64,000 nucleotides of DNA from Ustilago trichophora. Taxonomy: Eukaryota; Basidiomycota; Ustilaginomycetes; Ustilaginales; Ustilaginaceae. The DNA is taken from assembly GCA_900323505.1 (NCBI GenBank), contig OOIN01000034.1, positions 1 through 64,000 of the forward strand. The letters are read 5' to 3'. The translations under genes and the position numbers were made by a program. A model generated the notes under the pieces. The model ran no database searches. It was not told the origin of the DNA and saw only the letters and a program-made list of their open reading frames with translations. The stretch's first letter is position 1. Every line of letters begins with the position of its first letter. Shown piece by piece: positions 1-8,700 of the stretch.

Positions 1-210
<210 letters not shown>

Positions 211-747
211 ATGAGTCGTCACACCACCCACAACCAGCATGCTCTGCCACTCCTCAACTGGGCTCGGAAACACTCTGATCTCTACCTCAGTACCCTCTAC
301 CCTCTCATTCATGAAGACTGGCAAGCACACCTTGACACAAGGAAGGATTCCATGGCCTGGCTCAGGGACTTTATGCAGGATCAGGTGGCGGTCCTGCCTG
401 ACTGGTGGTCTACCTGCACCTTCTTCAACACCACCACTCCAGGTGTCCACCAGGATCAAAAGGATCAGATCCCTTCTTTCCTCTTCAACTTTGGTGCTCC
501 CACCATTGTCAGGCTCAGAGACTATGGAGTGGACATTCAGCTGGACCATTTGGATGTGGTGATCTTCAACACCAGCAACTTCCACTCCACCTACTCTCCT
601 GACCAGGATCTGCAAGGCAGGTGGGCCTTCTCTGCCTTCATGAGGAAGGTGTTCTATGAGAAGCAGCCTCCCCACAACCTTTCCCAGGCTAGGATTGACA
701 GTGAGGTAGAAGAACCCACATGGAGGATCAGGGGTGCTAATGTGTAG
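211..747 (+). pseudogene. JBP/TET-like 2OG-Fe(II) dioxygenase, copy 1, 5'-truncated by the telomere
   Basis: The open frame of 178 codons begins at the first ATG after the telomere array and ends at TAG. It aligns with the C-terminal half of copy 2 (2976-4001): both share a WAR-x-H/T-D-L stretch, a WW-x-T pair, an FFN/FFSNF stretch and the string PSFLFNFG. The double-stranded beta-helix signature is complete: iron ligands H80-x-D82 and H125, and a candidate 2-oxoglutarate-binding Arg at R145 in FMRK. Homology starts within a few residues of the telomere junction, and about 160 N-terminal residues present in copy 2 are absent. The gene therefore appears to have lost its 5' part when this chromosome end was formed. 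The frame has no internal stop, so a short protein is still possible. It points away from the telomere, opposite to copies 2 and 3. JBP/TET assignment is inference from the H-x-D...H...R layout; a generic 2OG oxygenase is the alternative. Confidence 0.6.
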
Positions 748-1099
748 TCAATGGAAAGATCTAGTGTATGTAGCAATCAGCTTCTCTGATACAGACAGGT
801 GACAGCATGCAGCAATTTTGCAGCCTTCATTTTGGATAGAGATATTGAGATGCTGAGTTCAACAGGTAATCATGAAGAAACTTGCTGGTTTGGTGAAGGA
901 CCTTAAGCTGCAGGTTACGTTTTACCACAGCAGATGGATACATGTAGGTCCACAGCAGCTGGTACATCTCCCTGTACCCTTGCAATTCATCTCCTGAAGA
1001 CTTAGTGGTCTGACCTGGTATATACATGATCAATCCAGCATGTGGGATGCCAATACCAACATGCTATCATCATTCTGATGTACAAGGAGGCTGGAGAGA

Positions 1100-2010
1100 C
1101 TAGTGCCAAGCATCATACTCTTTACAGACCTCAAAACGGTGAAGAGTTGACCAACTTCACTATAGCATTGGTATAAGTGCCAGTATATGCAAGTTATACC
1201 AATGCTATAGTACAACACCTCAAAACGGAAGATATCCTCCATGCTAAGGAGTGTTCTGACATCCTGGCGTCCCAGTGCAACTTCCTTCATGCTCAGATCT
1301 AGGATCAGACTTCATCTGAGTTTGCCAGTGCTGACTGGCTTTATATACTGGGACACCCTAGACATGCAGTGTAGGTGAAAAGCTTTGATTGATTGATTCA
1401 AGGATGTAGGAATCTGCTCCACCCTCTCACAAGTACAGCACAGCTTGGAGCAACCAAAACAAGCACATACTGAGGTACTTTACTATAGCATTGGTATAAG
1501 TGTCCATATACATGAGTTATACCAATGCTATAGTAAAGTGCCTAGAAACAGGTGGTATCTCCCACGCTAAGGAGTGTTTTGGCATCCTCTCATCCCAGTG
1601 CAACTTCCTACATGCTTCAGGTCTCAATCCACCTTTATATACTACTACCGGTGGCTGAGGTGGAGGAGCTTGAGATGACGCCTGGACCATCATCACCTTG
1701 GATCCAGGATCTGGGCTTACAGGAAGTAGCACCAGCTCATCAGGAGTATGCTGCAAACTGGAGCACTCAAAACGGTCAAGAAACCAGCAACTTTACTATA
1801 GCATTGGTATAAGTGTCCATATATGCAAGTCATACCAATGCTATAGTGAAGTACCTCAAAATGGATGATATCTTCTATGCTGAGGGGTGTTCTATGATTC
1901 TCTGGACCAGACCCAGCTTCCTATACCTATTTCAGGCCTGTCAGAGCACATCTCTGGCTTGGCCTCTGCCAGGCTGATGTATATAGAAGAGTGCTTTGAT
2001 GTCTGACAGC
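1100..2010. repeat. Three ~315-bp tandem units, each with an 18-bp palindrome
   Basis: Three diverged direct repeats have hairpins at 1159-1176/1194-1211, 1482-1499/1517-1534 and 1795-1812/1830-1847. Each hairpin has an arm ACTATAGCATTGGTATAA and its reverse complement (one mismatch in the third) separated by 17 bp. Unit spacing is 323 and 313 bp. Downstream flanks are recognisably related, sharing for example GCTAAGGAGTGTT and CCAGTGCAACTTCCT in units 1 and 2, with a weaker match in unit 3. No coding potential is evident. It looks like a subtelomeric satellite or remnants of a foldback element. Confidence 0.8.
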
Positions 2011-2013
2011 AGC

Positions 2014-2605
2014 CAGACATGCTGGCTCTACAATATTCTGCTCTTGACCTTCCTGAGCTCCAGGAGAGTGTCACCATATCAATAGCTCTTCACAATTGCC
2101 AGTCAGTGCAGAGCTAGGTTCACATGGCTATAAGGTCACCTGTATACTCTCTTAGAGCCATGTGACCAAATCTCGGCAATGGCTTTTGCAAGCACACAGC
2201 TCTGATGCTCATGACAATCCTGACATCCAAGAGATGGTCAAGAGCCAAATATCACACAATGTGCTGTTGATATGATGCTGCAATGGTCACATGGCTGTAA
2301 GGAAGTATATAGGTGACCTTACAGCCATGTGACCATTGCAGCATCATGGCTTGTCCAAACCCACATCTCTGATGCTCATGACACTCCTGACATCCAAGAG
2401 ATGGTCAAGAGCCAAATATCACACTTGATGCTCTTGATATGATGCTTCCATGGTCACATGGCTGTAAGGAAGTATATAGGTGACCTTACAGCCATGTGAG
2501 CATAGCTCTACGGTGACTGGCAATTGTGAAGAGCTATTGATATGGTGACACTCTCCTGGAGCTCAGGAAGGTCATGAGCAATTGATTGTAGAGCCAGCAT
2601 GTCTG
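2014..2605. repeat. 92-bp inverted repeat enclosing nested palindromes
   Basis: Arms at 2014-2105 and 2514-2605 are near-perfect reverse complements. The intervening 408 bp contains two direct repeats (about 2201-2340 and 2368-2497, offset 167 bp), each ending in its own hairpin. The first hairpin has 30-bp perfect arms at 2273-2302 and 2317-2346 around a 14-bp spacer. The second has 16-bp arms at 2454-2469 and 2484-2499. A third, imperfect hairpin lies at about 2122-2166. The structure resembles a foldback or MITE-like element and would extrude cruciforms. It contains no open frame of note. Confidence 0.85.
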
Positions 2606-2975
2606 GTTGCTGAGATACAGGGACATGGCTGTAAAGCAATGTATATAAACCCTTTGGGTGCTTGGAGTGAAAAACTCAAGTTGTGGCATCTTTTGAGTGC
2701 AGAGACCTGAGGAACGCAAACATGATTGAATTAATTGATGATTTTGGGGGACCCAGCTTAACAGGAGATGGGAATTGATTACAAATTATTTCCAATTTGC
2801 ACAGAGCAGCCAAGCAGGCCCGAAGCTCCCAGCCAGGAAACACGAGAATCTTTTTGGTGGAGAGCAAATTTTTTCAAGTCGAAAGGAAATCTGGGGGTCA
2901 AAGCTGAATTTCAGAGTGGAGGCCAAAATCCCCCCCAACTGGATGGAACGAGACCTCCTGCCAAATGGCTGGAAG

Positions 2976-4001
2976 TCACGATGATCCTCCTTTTGACTGA
3001 TACCCAAAGATGCTATCGAGCCTCCATTCTGCTACCTTGCACACTGTTTCTCTATGATAGATGGCATCTCGAAAGAATCCACTGAATGCCCACCTGTTTG
3101 CAGCAGCAGAGTGTCCAGGAGGAACGAAGGGTCTGGTCCTGTGGTAAAAAGATCGAGAGTTGAGGATGACCAAGTCCATAGGTTCGACAAGGATCTTGAC
3201 TGAGAACTCTGGTAACTCGATCCAAGCAGCTTTTCCAAAGTTGAATAAGAAGGATGGAATGCAGTCATCATTGTCGAGATGGATGCCACCTGCAAAGTTC
3301 GAGAAGAAGGCTACAGTAGTCCACCAGGGATGGAGAAGCTCGATGCTTTTGGAACCAAAGATGGATGCTAGCCACTTTCTGCCTTTGGATCGAGATGAAA
3401 TGTTGCTCCTGAAGCTGGGATGGATCAAAGGTTGTGCAGTTCTCATCACCAGGTCTGTGTGCATCCTTGCCCAGAAGAGAAGATCGAGTGCTTCAGGTTT
3501 GTATCGAGGGTCAGTGGTCTCCTTGGTGAAGTCCAGAGTCTGTTTGCCTCGAGAGTGCCAGATTCCTAGGTGATGCTCGATGACTTTTCTCTTGGTGAGC
3601 TTGATCTTGAGCTTCTGTGTGCTGATTGTCGAGATGGGGATGGGTTTCTTTGCCAGATATTGATCATAAAGGTGCTTGCCTATGAGGGAACTCTTCTTGG
3701 CTTCGAGAAACTTGGCATAGCTGGTGGGTGCAATCCTCTGGAGCACGATCTCTTTGGTGTCTCTGTCTGCTAGAGTAAGGTTGGGTCGAGTTGAATGGCT
3801 GCTGCTGCCTTCTGCTAGTGCTTTGCACTCGATAAGATCAAACTGGCTGAGGTCTGTGTGCCTTTTGATATGATGTTGTCGAGACAGATCAATGTGGGTA
3901 GATTCTTCCTGGGAGTCTCGATAGCTCTGCCTCCTGCAGGCATCTCTCTCTGCATTCCTCTTCCTCTTTCGATCCAAAGCTGCTTCACCCTTGGCTGGCA
4001 T
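2976..4001 (-). CDS. JBP/TET-like 2OG-Fe(II) dioxygenase, copy 2
   Basis: This is a 341-residue frame from the first in-frame ATG (4001); the frame is open about 30 bases further upstream without another ATG. The N-terminus is basic and low in complexity. A middle part contains an HHLGIW motif shared with copy 3 (HYHFGIW). The C-terminal half is a double-stranded beta-helix: H241-x-D243 (IHLDND), H287 (SFYHRT) and R311 (SGFFRD) supply the expected Fe(II) and 2-oxoglutarate ligands. Such enzymes oxidise methyl groups. In basidiomycetes, JBP/TET-type members oxidise 5-methylcytosine or thymine in DNA and are known to be expanded with transposons. Transcription runs toward the telomere, as for copy 3 and the helicase. 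An unseen 5' exon is possible. It could also be an unrelated 2OG oxygenase; the DNA substrate is inference. Confidence 0.6.
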   Translation of the reverse strand: MPAKGEAALDRKRKRNAERDACRRQSYRDSQEESTHIDLSRQHHIKRHTDLSQFDLIECKALAEGSSSHSTRPNLTLADRDTKEIVLQRIAPTSYAKFLEAKKSSLIGKHLYDQYLAKKPIPISTISTQKLKIKLTKRKVIEHHLGIWHSRGKQTLDFTKETTDPRYKPEALDLLFWARMHTDLVMRTAQPLIHPSFRSNISSRSKGRKWLASIFGSKSIELLHPWWTTVAFFSNFAGGIHLDNDDCIPSFLFNFGKAAWIELPEFSVKILVEPMDLVILNSRSFYHRTRPFVPPGHSAAANRWAFSGFFRDAIYHRETVCKVAEWRLDSIFGYQSKGGSS

Positions 4002-4110
4002 GGCTGGAATGGATGATTGGATTGCTGGCAAGTGGATATGGAACGATGATGGATGATTCTATGGTGGAGCTGGTGTCTACTGGTTGAATCTTTCTCGAGA
4101 GCCCAGCCTG

Positions 4111-4272
4111 GAGGGGGACTTGTCTCTTTCAGCCATTTTTGCTTCGACAAACAGGCAAGTCCCCCTCTGTGCTCACCAGCCAAAATTCATTGCCTGATTC
4201 TCGAAAGCAATTTTGGCTGGGGGACTTGTCATTCTGGACTCTTTTTTACAGCTCCAGAGGCAAGTCCCCCAG
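4111..4272. repeat. Alternating GGGGACTTG inverted repeats
   Basis: The motif GGGGGACTTG occurs on the + strand near 4113 and 4219 and as its complement CAAGTCCCCC near 4154 and 4262, making two hairpins. A third pairing is between CCAGCCAAAATT (near 4189) and AATTTTGGCTGG (near 4209). The last arms fall inside the 3' end of copy 3 and the others between copies 2 and 3. It is a compact hairpin cluster at a gene boundary with no assigned function; it could act as a bidirectional transcription end. Confidence 0.6.
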
Positions 4273-5671
4273 CCTCACCGCACTGCTCCACCCTGCGCTT
4301 CTTTGATGCTGCTTGCCGCTCTGCCTCTTGCTCCTCCTCTGCCTTCCTTGCGTAGTATGTATGGTTGTGCTTCTTTGGCTCTCTCTGTTGCTGAAGCCCT
4401 TTGCGGAAGAAGCAGCTGATGGCCATGCACTCTCCAGGGTCTGATCTTGCCTTTACATGAGCTGGGTGTTGGACGGTGAGGTGTTCCACGCTGTTGGAAA
4501 GGAACATGACGATGTCTTGTGGTTGCAGCTCCACTGCTATGCCATACTCTGGCAGCTGCAAGAGAGCATGTTGTCCGAGGTTGACCAGGATAGACACGTC
4601 TGCATCCTTCACGTCTTTGTGCACATTGCTGGAGAAGCCAAGGAATGGTGAGATGGTGGAGTACAGCGGGTGGCAGTACCGGTCCAGGTCATCCACTTGC
4701 TTCTCTGCCCAAGGGAAGTGGACATCCATGCGCTCTTGAAGCTCTGACCTGAAGGTATCACAGAGACCAGAGTGGCCATTCTTGATGATGGGGAGAACAA
4801 ACTTGCGGGTGAACTCTTTGAACCAGATGCAGAACTCCGCCACAGCTTGCCTGCCTTCCTCCCTGCCTGGCTGCTGAGTCTCTTCCGATAGAGTCAAGCT
4901 GACCATCATCTTGTCGTACCAGATGCCAAAGTGGTAGTGTGGAAAGTGCTGCTGCTGATCCACTGTCTGCCGAGTGTCTGCCTTGTGTTTCTTGCACTTG
5001 GCTGTCTCCATGACCTTGCGGAACAAGGTGGCACCTTTGCTATAGCTCTTGGTCATGCTGGAGGCAGCAGACTCAGTGGCCGGACAGAAGCGCTGGAGGA
5101 AGACATTCCTGGTCTTGCTGTCCTGGAGGCTGATGTTGCGGGTGTAGACTGTGTTCTTGCAGTCATCAAAAGAGGTGATGGCCTGGCCGGTGATGATGGG
5201 CAAGGTCCAAGAGCACTTTGCCTGCCGATCCTTCTCCATTACCTTGTACTGTTTGTCAAGGGTGTACGTCTTGGCATTGATGGACGCAAGGCTGTACTGC
5301 AGCCTCTTGATGCGCTTCTGATCTGCTTGAGAAGTGCCGCCAGGTACAGGTATGTATGTCATTGTGGTGTGATGTACCATGGGAAGTGTGATCCAACTCA
5401 AAGAGACGTGTCCAGTTTGGATTTTGATCCATCTCTTTGAGACATGTCCAGTTTGGATTTTGATCCATCTCTTTGAGACGTGTCCAGTTTGGATTTTGAT
5501 CCGTCTCTTTGAGACGGACTGATTTTGAATTTTCATCCATCTCTTTGAGACTGACTGATTCTTGGAATTTGCGCGTCTCTTTGAGATGGACCAATTTCTG
5601 AAATTTGCGCGTCTCTTTGAGATGGACTCATTCAACCTCATTGACGCGTCAGGCCTCCACTTTGTCTGCAT
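4229..5671 (-). CDS. JBP/TET-like 2OG-Fe(II) dioxygenase, copy 3, with N-terminal 12-residue repeats
   Basis: The frame has 480 residues from the first in-frame ATG at 5671 to TGA at 4229. An alternative ATG at 5380 would exclude the repeats. Residues from about 18 to 95 are six tandem 12-residue units of the type SKRWIKIQTGHV, encoded by a 36-bp minisatellite. A middle region shares V-x-LQR-x-x-P and HxxFGIW-type motifs with copy 2, and both are followed by the catalytic fold. The ligands are H351-x-D353 (VHKDVKD), H397 (SVEHLTV) and R423 (CFFRKG). The string LLQLPEYGI...VELQPQDIV is typical of the fungal JBP1/TET2-like oxygenase domain. A Lys/Glu-rich tail follows. It is the longest of the three paralogs and looks the most complete. 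It is probably a nuclear DNA-base oxidase, by inference. Whether the repeat block is translated or is promoter DNA that happens to be open cannot be told from sequence. Confidence 0.65.
   Translation of the reverse strand: MQTKWRPDASMRLNESISKRRANFRNWSISKRRANSKNQSVSKRWMKIQNQSVSKRRIKIQTGHVSKRWIKIQTGHVSKRWIKIQTGHVSLSWITLPMVHHTTMTYIPVPGGTSQADQKRIKRLQYSLASINAKTYTLDKQYKVMEKDRQAKCSWTLPIITGQAITSFDDCKNTVYTRNISLQDSKTRNVFLQRFCPATESAASSMTKSYSKGATLFRKVMETAKCKKHKADTRQTVDQQQHFPHYHFGIWYDKMMVSLTLSEETQQPGREEGRQAVAEFCIWFKEFTRKFVLPIIKNGHSGLCDTFRSELQERMDVHFPWAEKQVDDLDRYCHPLYSTISPFLGFSSNVHKDVKDADVSILVNLGQHALLQLPEYGIAVELQPQDIVMFLSNSVEHLTVQHPAHVKARSDPGECMAISCFFRKGLQQQREPKKHNHTYYARKAEEEQEAERQAASKKRRVEQCGEAGGLASGAVKKSPE
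5393..5632. repeat. 36-bp minisatellite with GTCTCTTTGAGAC palindromes
   Basis: Six full and partial 36-bp units, most homogeneous at 5404-5511, diverge toward the 5' end of copy 3. Each unit contains the palindromic core GTCTCTTTGAGAC or a one-base variant. The period is a multiple of three and the block stays open in frame with copy 3. Confidence 0.85.
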
Positions 5672-5732
5672 TTTCACAGACTCTGGAAATGCAATTATTG
5701 ATTTATTTTGAGAAACATGCAAAGTCTTCTAT

Positions 5733-8700
5733 CTACATAGCCGCTGCTTCTACAGCCGCTGCAAACATGGCAAATGCCAGAAGCATACTCTCACCTTTGT
5801 AGGTCACGGCTGTACCTAGCTCACCTTGTACCACTACCGCATGTGGGTCCATCTGATCCAAGCCAATCAACCGCAGCACATTGGCAGTGTGCTCTCTGCA
5901 TCTGAGCACTGCCGCAACTACGGGCAGCACAATGTCAGCATACCTGCGTGAGCATGCTGTAGAATTGGTTGAGCTGGTGTTGGCGCAAATGTTGATGGGA
6001 ACCAGACATGCGTAACAAGCAATGTGCTTTGCTTTCTGCATGCGGCGCTTGAGGCCGCCAATGTAGGTTGCATTGATGCGTGGCTCTGATTGTGGCAACT
6101 TGTCCTTGATTTGCGGCCAGCAGTTGCAGTTGCTGAAAGAGTGTCGGATTCCATGTTGTCCAGAGCATGTGTGCTGGTTGCGGAAGAGGTAACACAAAGA
6201 GCACACACCGGCAAGGCTCTGCAGTAGCGATCTGCTGCTTGATGTGTCAATGTCAATGTGCACAGGTGGATGTGCCGGTGATGGACTTAGGCTGAATGCA
6301 AATGGCGGAGGCGTAAAACTGAGAACCGGCAATGCTGGCTGAAGCTGGTTTTGAGCAGTGGAGGATAATATCTGGTTTGGCGCTCCTCTGCTTGCTGAGT
6401 GCTGATGGTTCAGGTCTAGAGCTGCCGTAAAACCTTGATGCCGCCGCTGACGTGGTGTAGGTGAATCCAAGGCCGTGGTGCTGACTTGCAACCGCCTACT
6501 GCTGCTGTTTGCAGCTTGGAGTTGACCAGCAGTCTGGGTCTTGCCATTCTGCTGCCGCTCACGCTTGTCAGACTCTGGCGGTGACTCCAAGCCAATGATC
6601 TTCTTTGGCGGTGTGACTGGTCCTTCCACACGCTGCTGGCAGAGGTCGCACAGCGCAAAGTCTGGCTGGCTGAGGCAAGTCACCGGCATTCCGTCCAGAT
6701 AGCGTGAGATGGCCAGACGCCGGCAAGTACGCTCCTCTATGTAGAGCTGCACCTGTGCTTCACGTGTTTGGACTCTGGTGGCCAACAGCACCGCTGATGC
6801 TCCACTGCCACTACGTCCAGCGCGTCCTGACTCTTGCACGTAACTGACCATGTCCCATGTATCACCGCAATGGACCACCAGACTGACATGTTGCGGATTG
6901 ATGCCTGTGCCGATAGCTGTTGTTCCAACAATGACGCGTTTGCCAGTGTTGGTCTCTGTGGCAGAACACCGCAACCATGTTGAAACCGTTCTCTGCTTCT
7001 GCTCCTCTGGCATGTCTGCGATCACGCAAGTGCAATTGAGATCCTCCGCTGTGGTTTGTGCTGCAGTGGTGGACTTGCAGAAGATCATCACTGCACCGGC
7101 AGGGTGAGCTTCAAGGAGACGCTTGATTTGGAATGGCATTTCCACACTTGATGTAAGTTGCTGGACCTTGTAGGAGATGTTTTTGCGGTTGGTGGCCGCC
7201 CTGATCATGCCAGTACCATCTTGCGGGAGACAGAGTGTGGTCTTGAAGGTGGGAACCAGAGTTGGTGGCAGCGTAGCCGTAAGGAAGTACTGCTGCACCC
7301 GCACAGCAGAGATGAGTGCCTTGATCTTCTCCATTGCCGGACGGAAGGTGTTTTGAGTTACGCAGACATGGCACTCATCAAAGAAGATGGCTGCCAACCG
7401 CTTCTGCTGATCCAACTCTTGCGCCCAGTTGGCAAATGCTTGACTGTAGCAGTTCTCTGCTGCAACAAAGACCAGCTGACTGCCCTCTACTCTGTCTGCA
7501 CTCCGGTAGCCTGTCCACTTGCTTGCCACAATTCCAACCCACTGACACTGCTCCATCAGATCATCTGTGAGTGCAATGAATGGCACCACCACAATAATGA
7601 CAGAGGCAGGCGGCAGCCAATGCAGCGGTGCCATGAAAAGTGCAGACTTGCCGGACCCAGTGGCCATGACAATGATCAGTGGTGTCTCCTTGGCATAGAT
7701 GGCATTGAGCGCATAGGCCTGCTCCAGTGTCTTGGTGCGGTGGCTGCCGGTCACCTTGAAGAGTGCATTGCTGACTGGTTCTGCTAGCACAGCAGAGCGT
7801 GAAATGGGGGCAGCAGGCACCGCACTTGTAGCGCTTGGTGGAGCAACTTCAATTGGATGCTCCAGCCTTTGCTTGACACACCGCATGTCCTCCTGCAAAG
7901 CATCCAGCTGCCGCTTCAGTGAAGATACTGCCTTGCAGTCATCTCCTGCTGCCTTTCCTGCCATGAGGTGGTCATATGGCTTGACGTCCTCTTCAAAGCG
8001 GGATGGCATACCCCAGAATGCATGCCACCGCTCTGACACTTCCAACATGACATCCATGCTCTCTTGCGTGAGCTGATGCAGCATGCTTGCATCCAGGCCA
8101 TAGTGCTGCTCTGCAGTCCGTGTTGAATGTCCAGCTTGAAGATCGTGAGCGCTGTCCAACACCTCTTCTGCAGTCATGGACCTCGGACGGATGAGCTTGC
8201 GGTCAATGCTCACTGCCAGTTGCCGCCAAGTGCGCATGTTGAGGCCAGCCGTGATAGAGCTGATGTGCTCCTGGCAGAGTGCTTGCAGCATCTTGGTGAC
8301 GGCATTTGTCTCCCATGCATTGCCGTGATGGTCCACCAAGAGCATAGAGCTGGCCGCACGGGGCTGCAGCACTGCATTATGTAGGAGATGGACAAACGGC
8401 ACCACCTGAGCTACGTAAAAGACCACCATGCATCCCACTGGGTATGGCAGGAAGCGTGGAATCACCTTTTGACGTCCAGTGCCTTTCTTGCTGGGCAGAG
8501 CGGTGAAGACACTGCCATCATGCACAAAGAGGTTGCGTGGACCAACAAGCGTGTTGGTGTGCTGCAATTGGAGCAGCTCTGTACCTCTTGCAGGCAGACC
8601 GCTACCAAGCTCAATGAGCACCGCAAGCAGCTTGGTGAATTCATTGTGCATGCTGAAGTATGCATTGGCAGCATCTGCATCGAACTCCAACTCATCAGAG

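Larger units (their letters stand above)
748..2975. other. Non-coding, CpG-depleted subtelomeric DNA
   Basis: This stretch between dioxygenase copies 1 and 2 holds the two repeat systems listed separately and no credible gene. A hand count finds about 11 CpG dinucleotides from 748 to 2760, against several per 60 bases in the genes further inside. TpG and CpA are abundant. From 2606 to 2975 no feature is seen beyond the 3' flank of copy 2. Confidence 0.75.
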
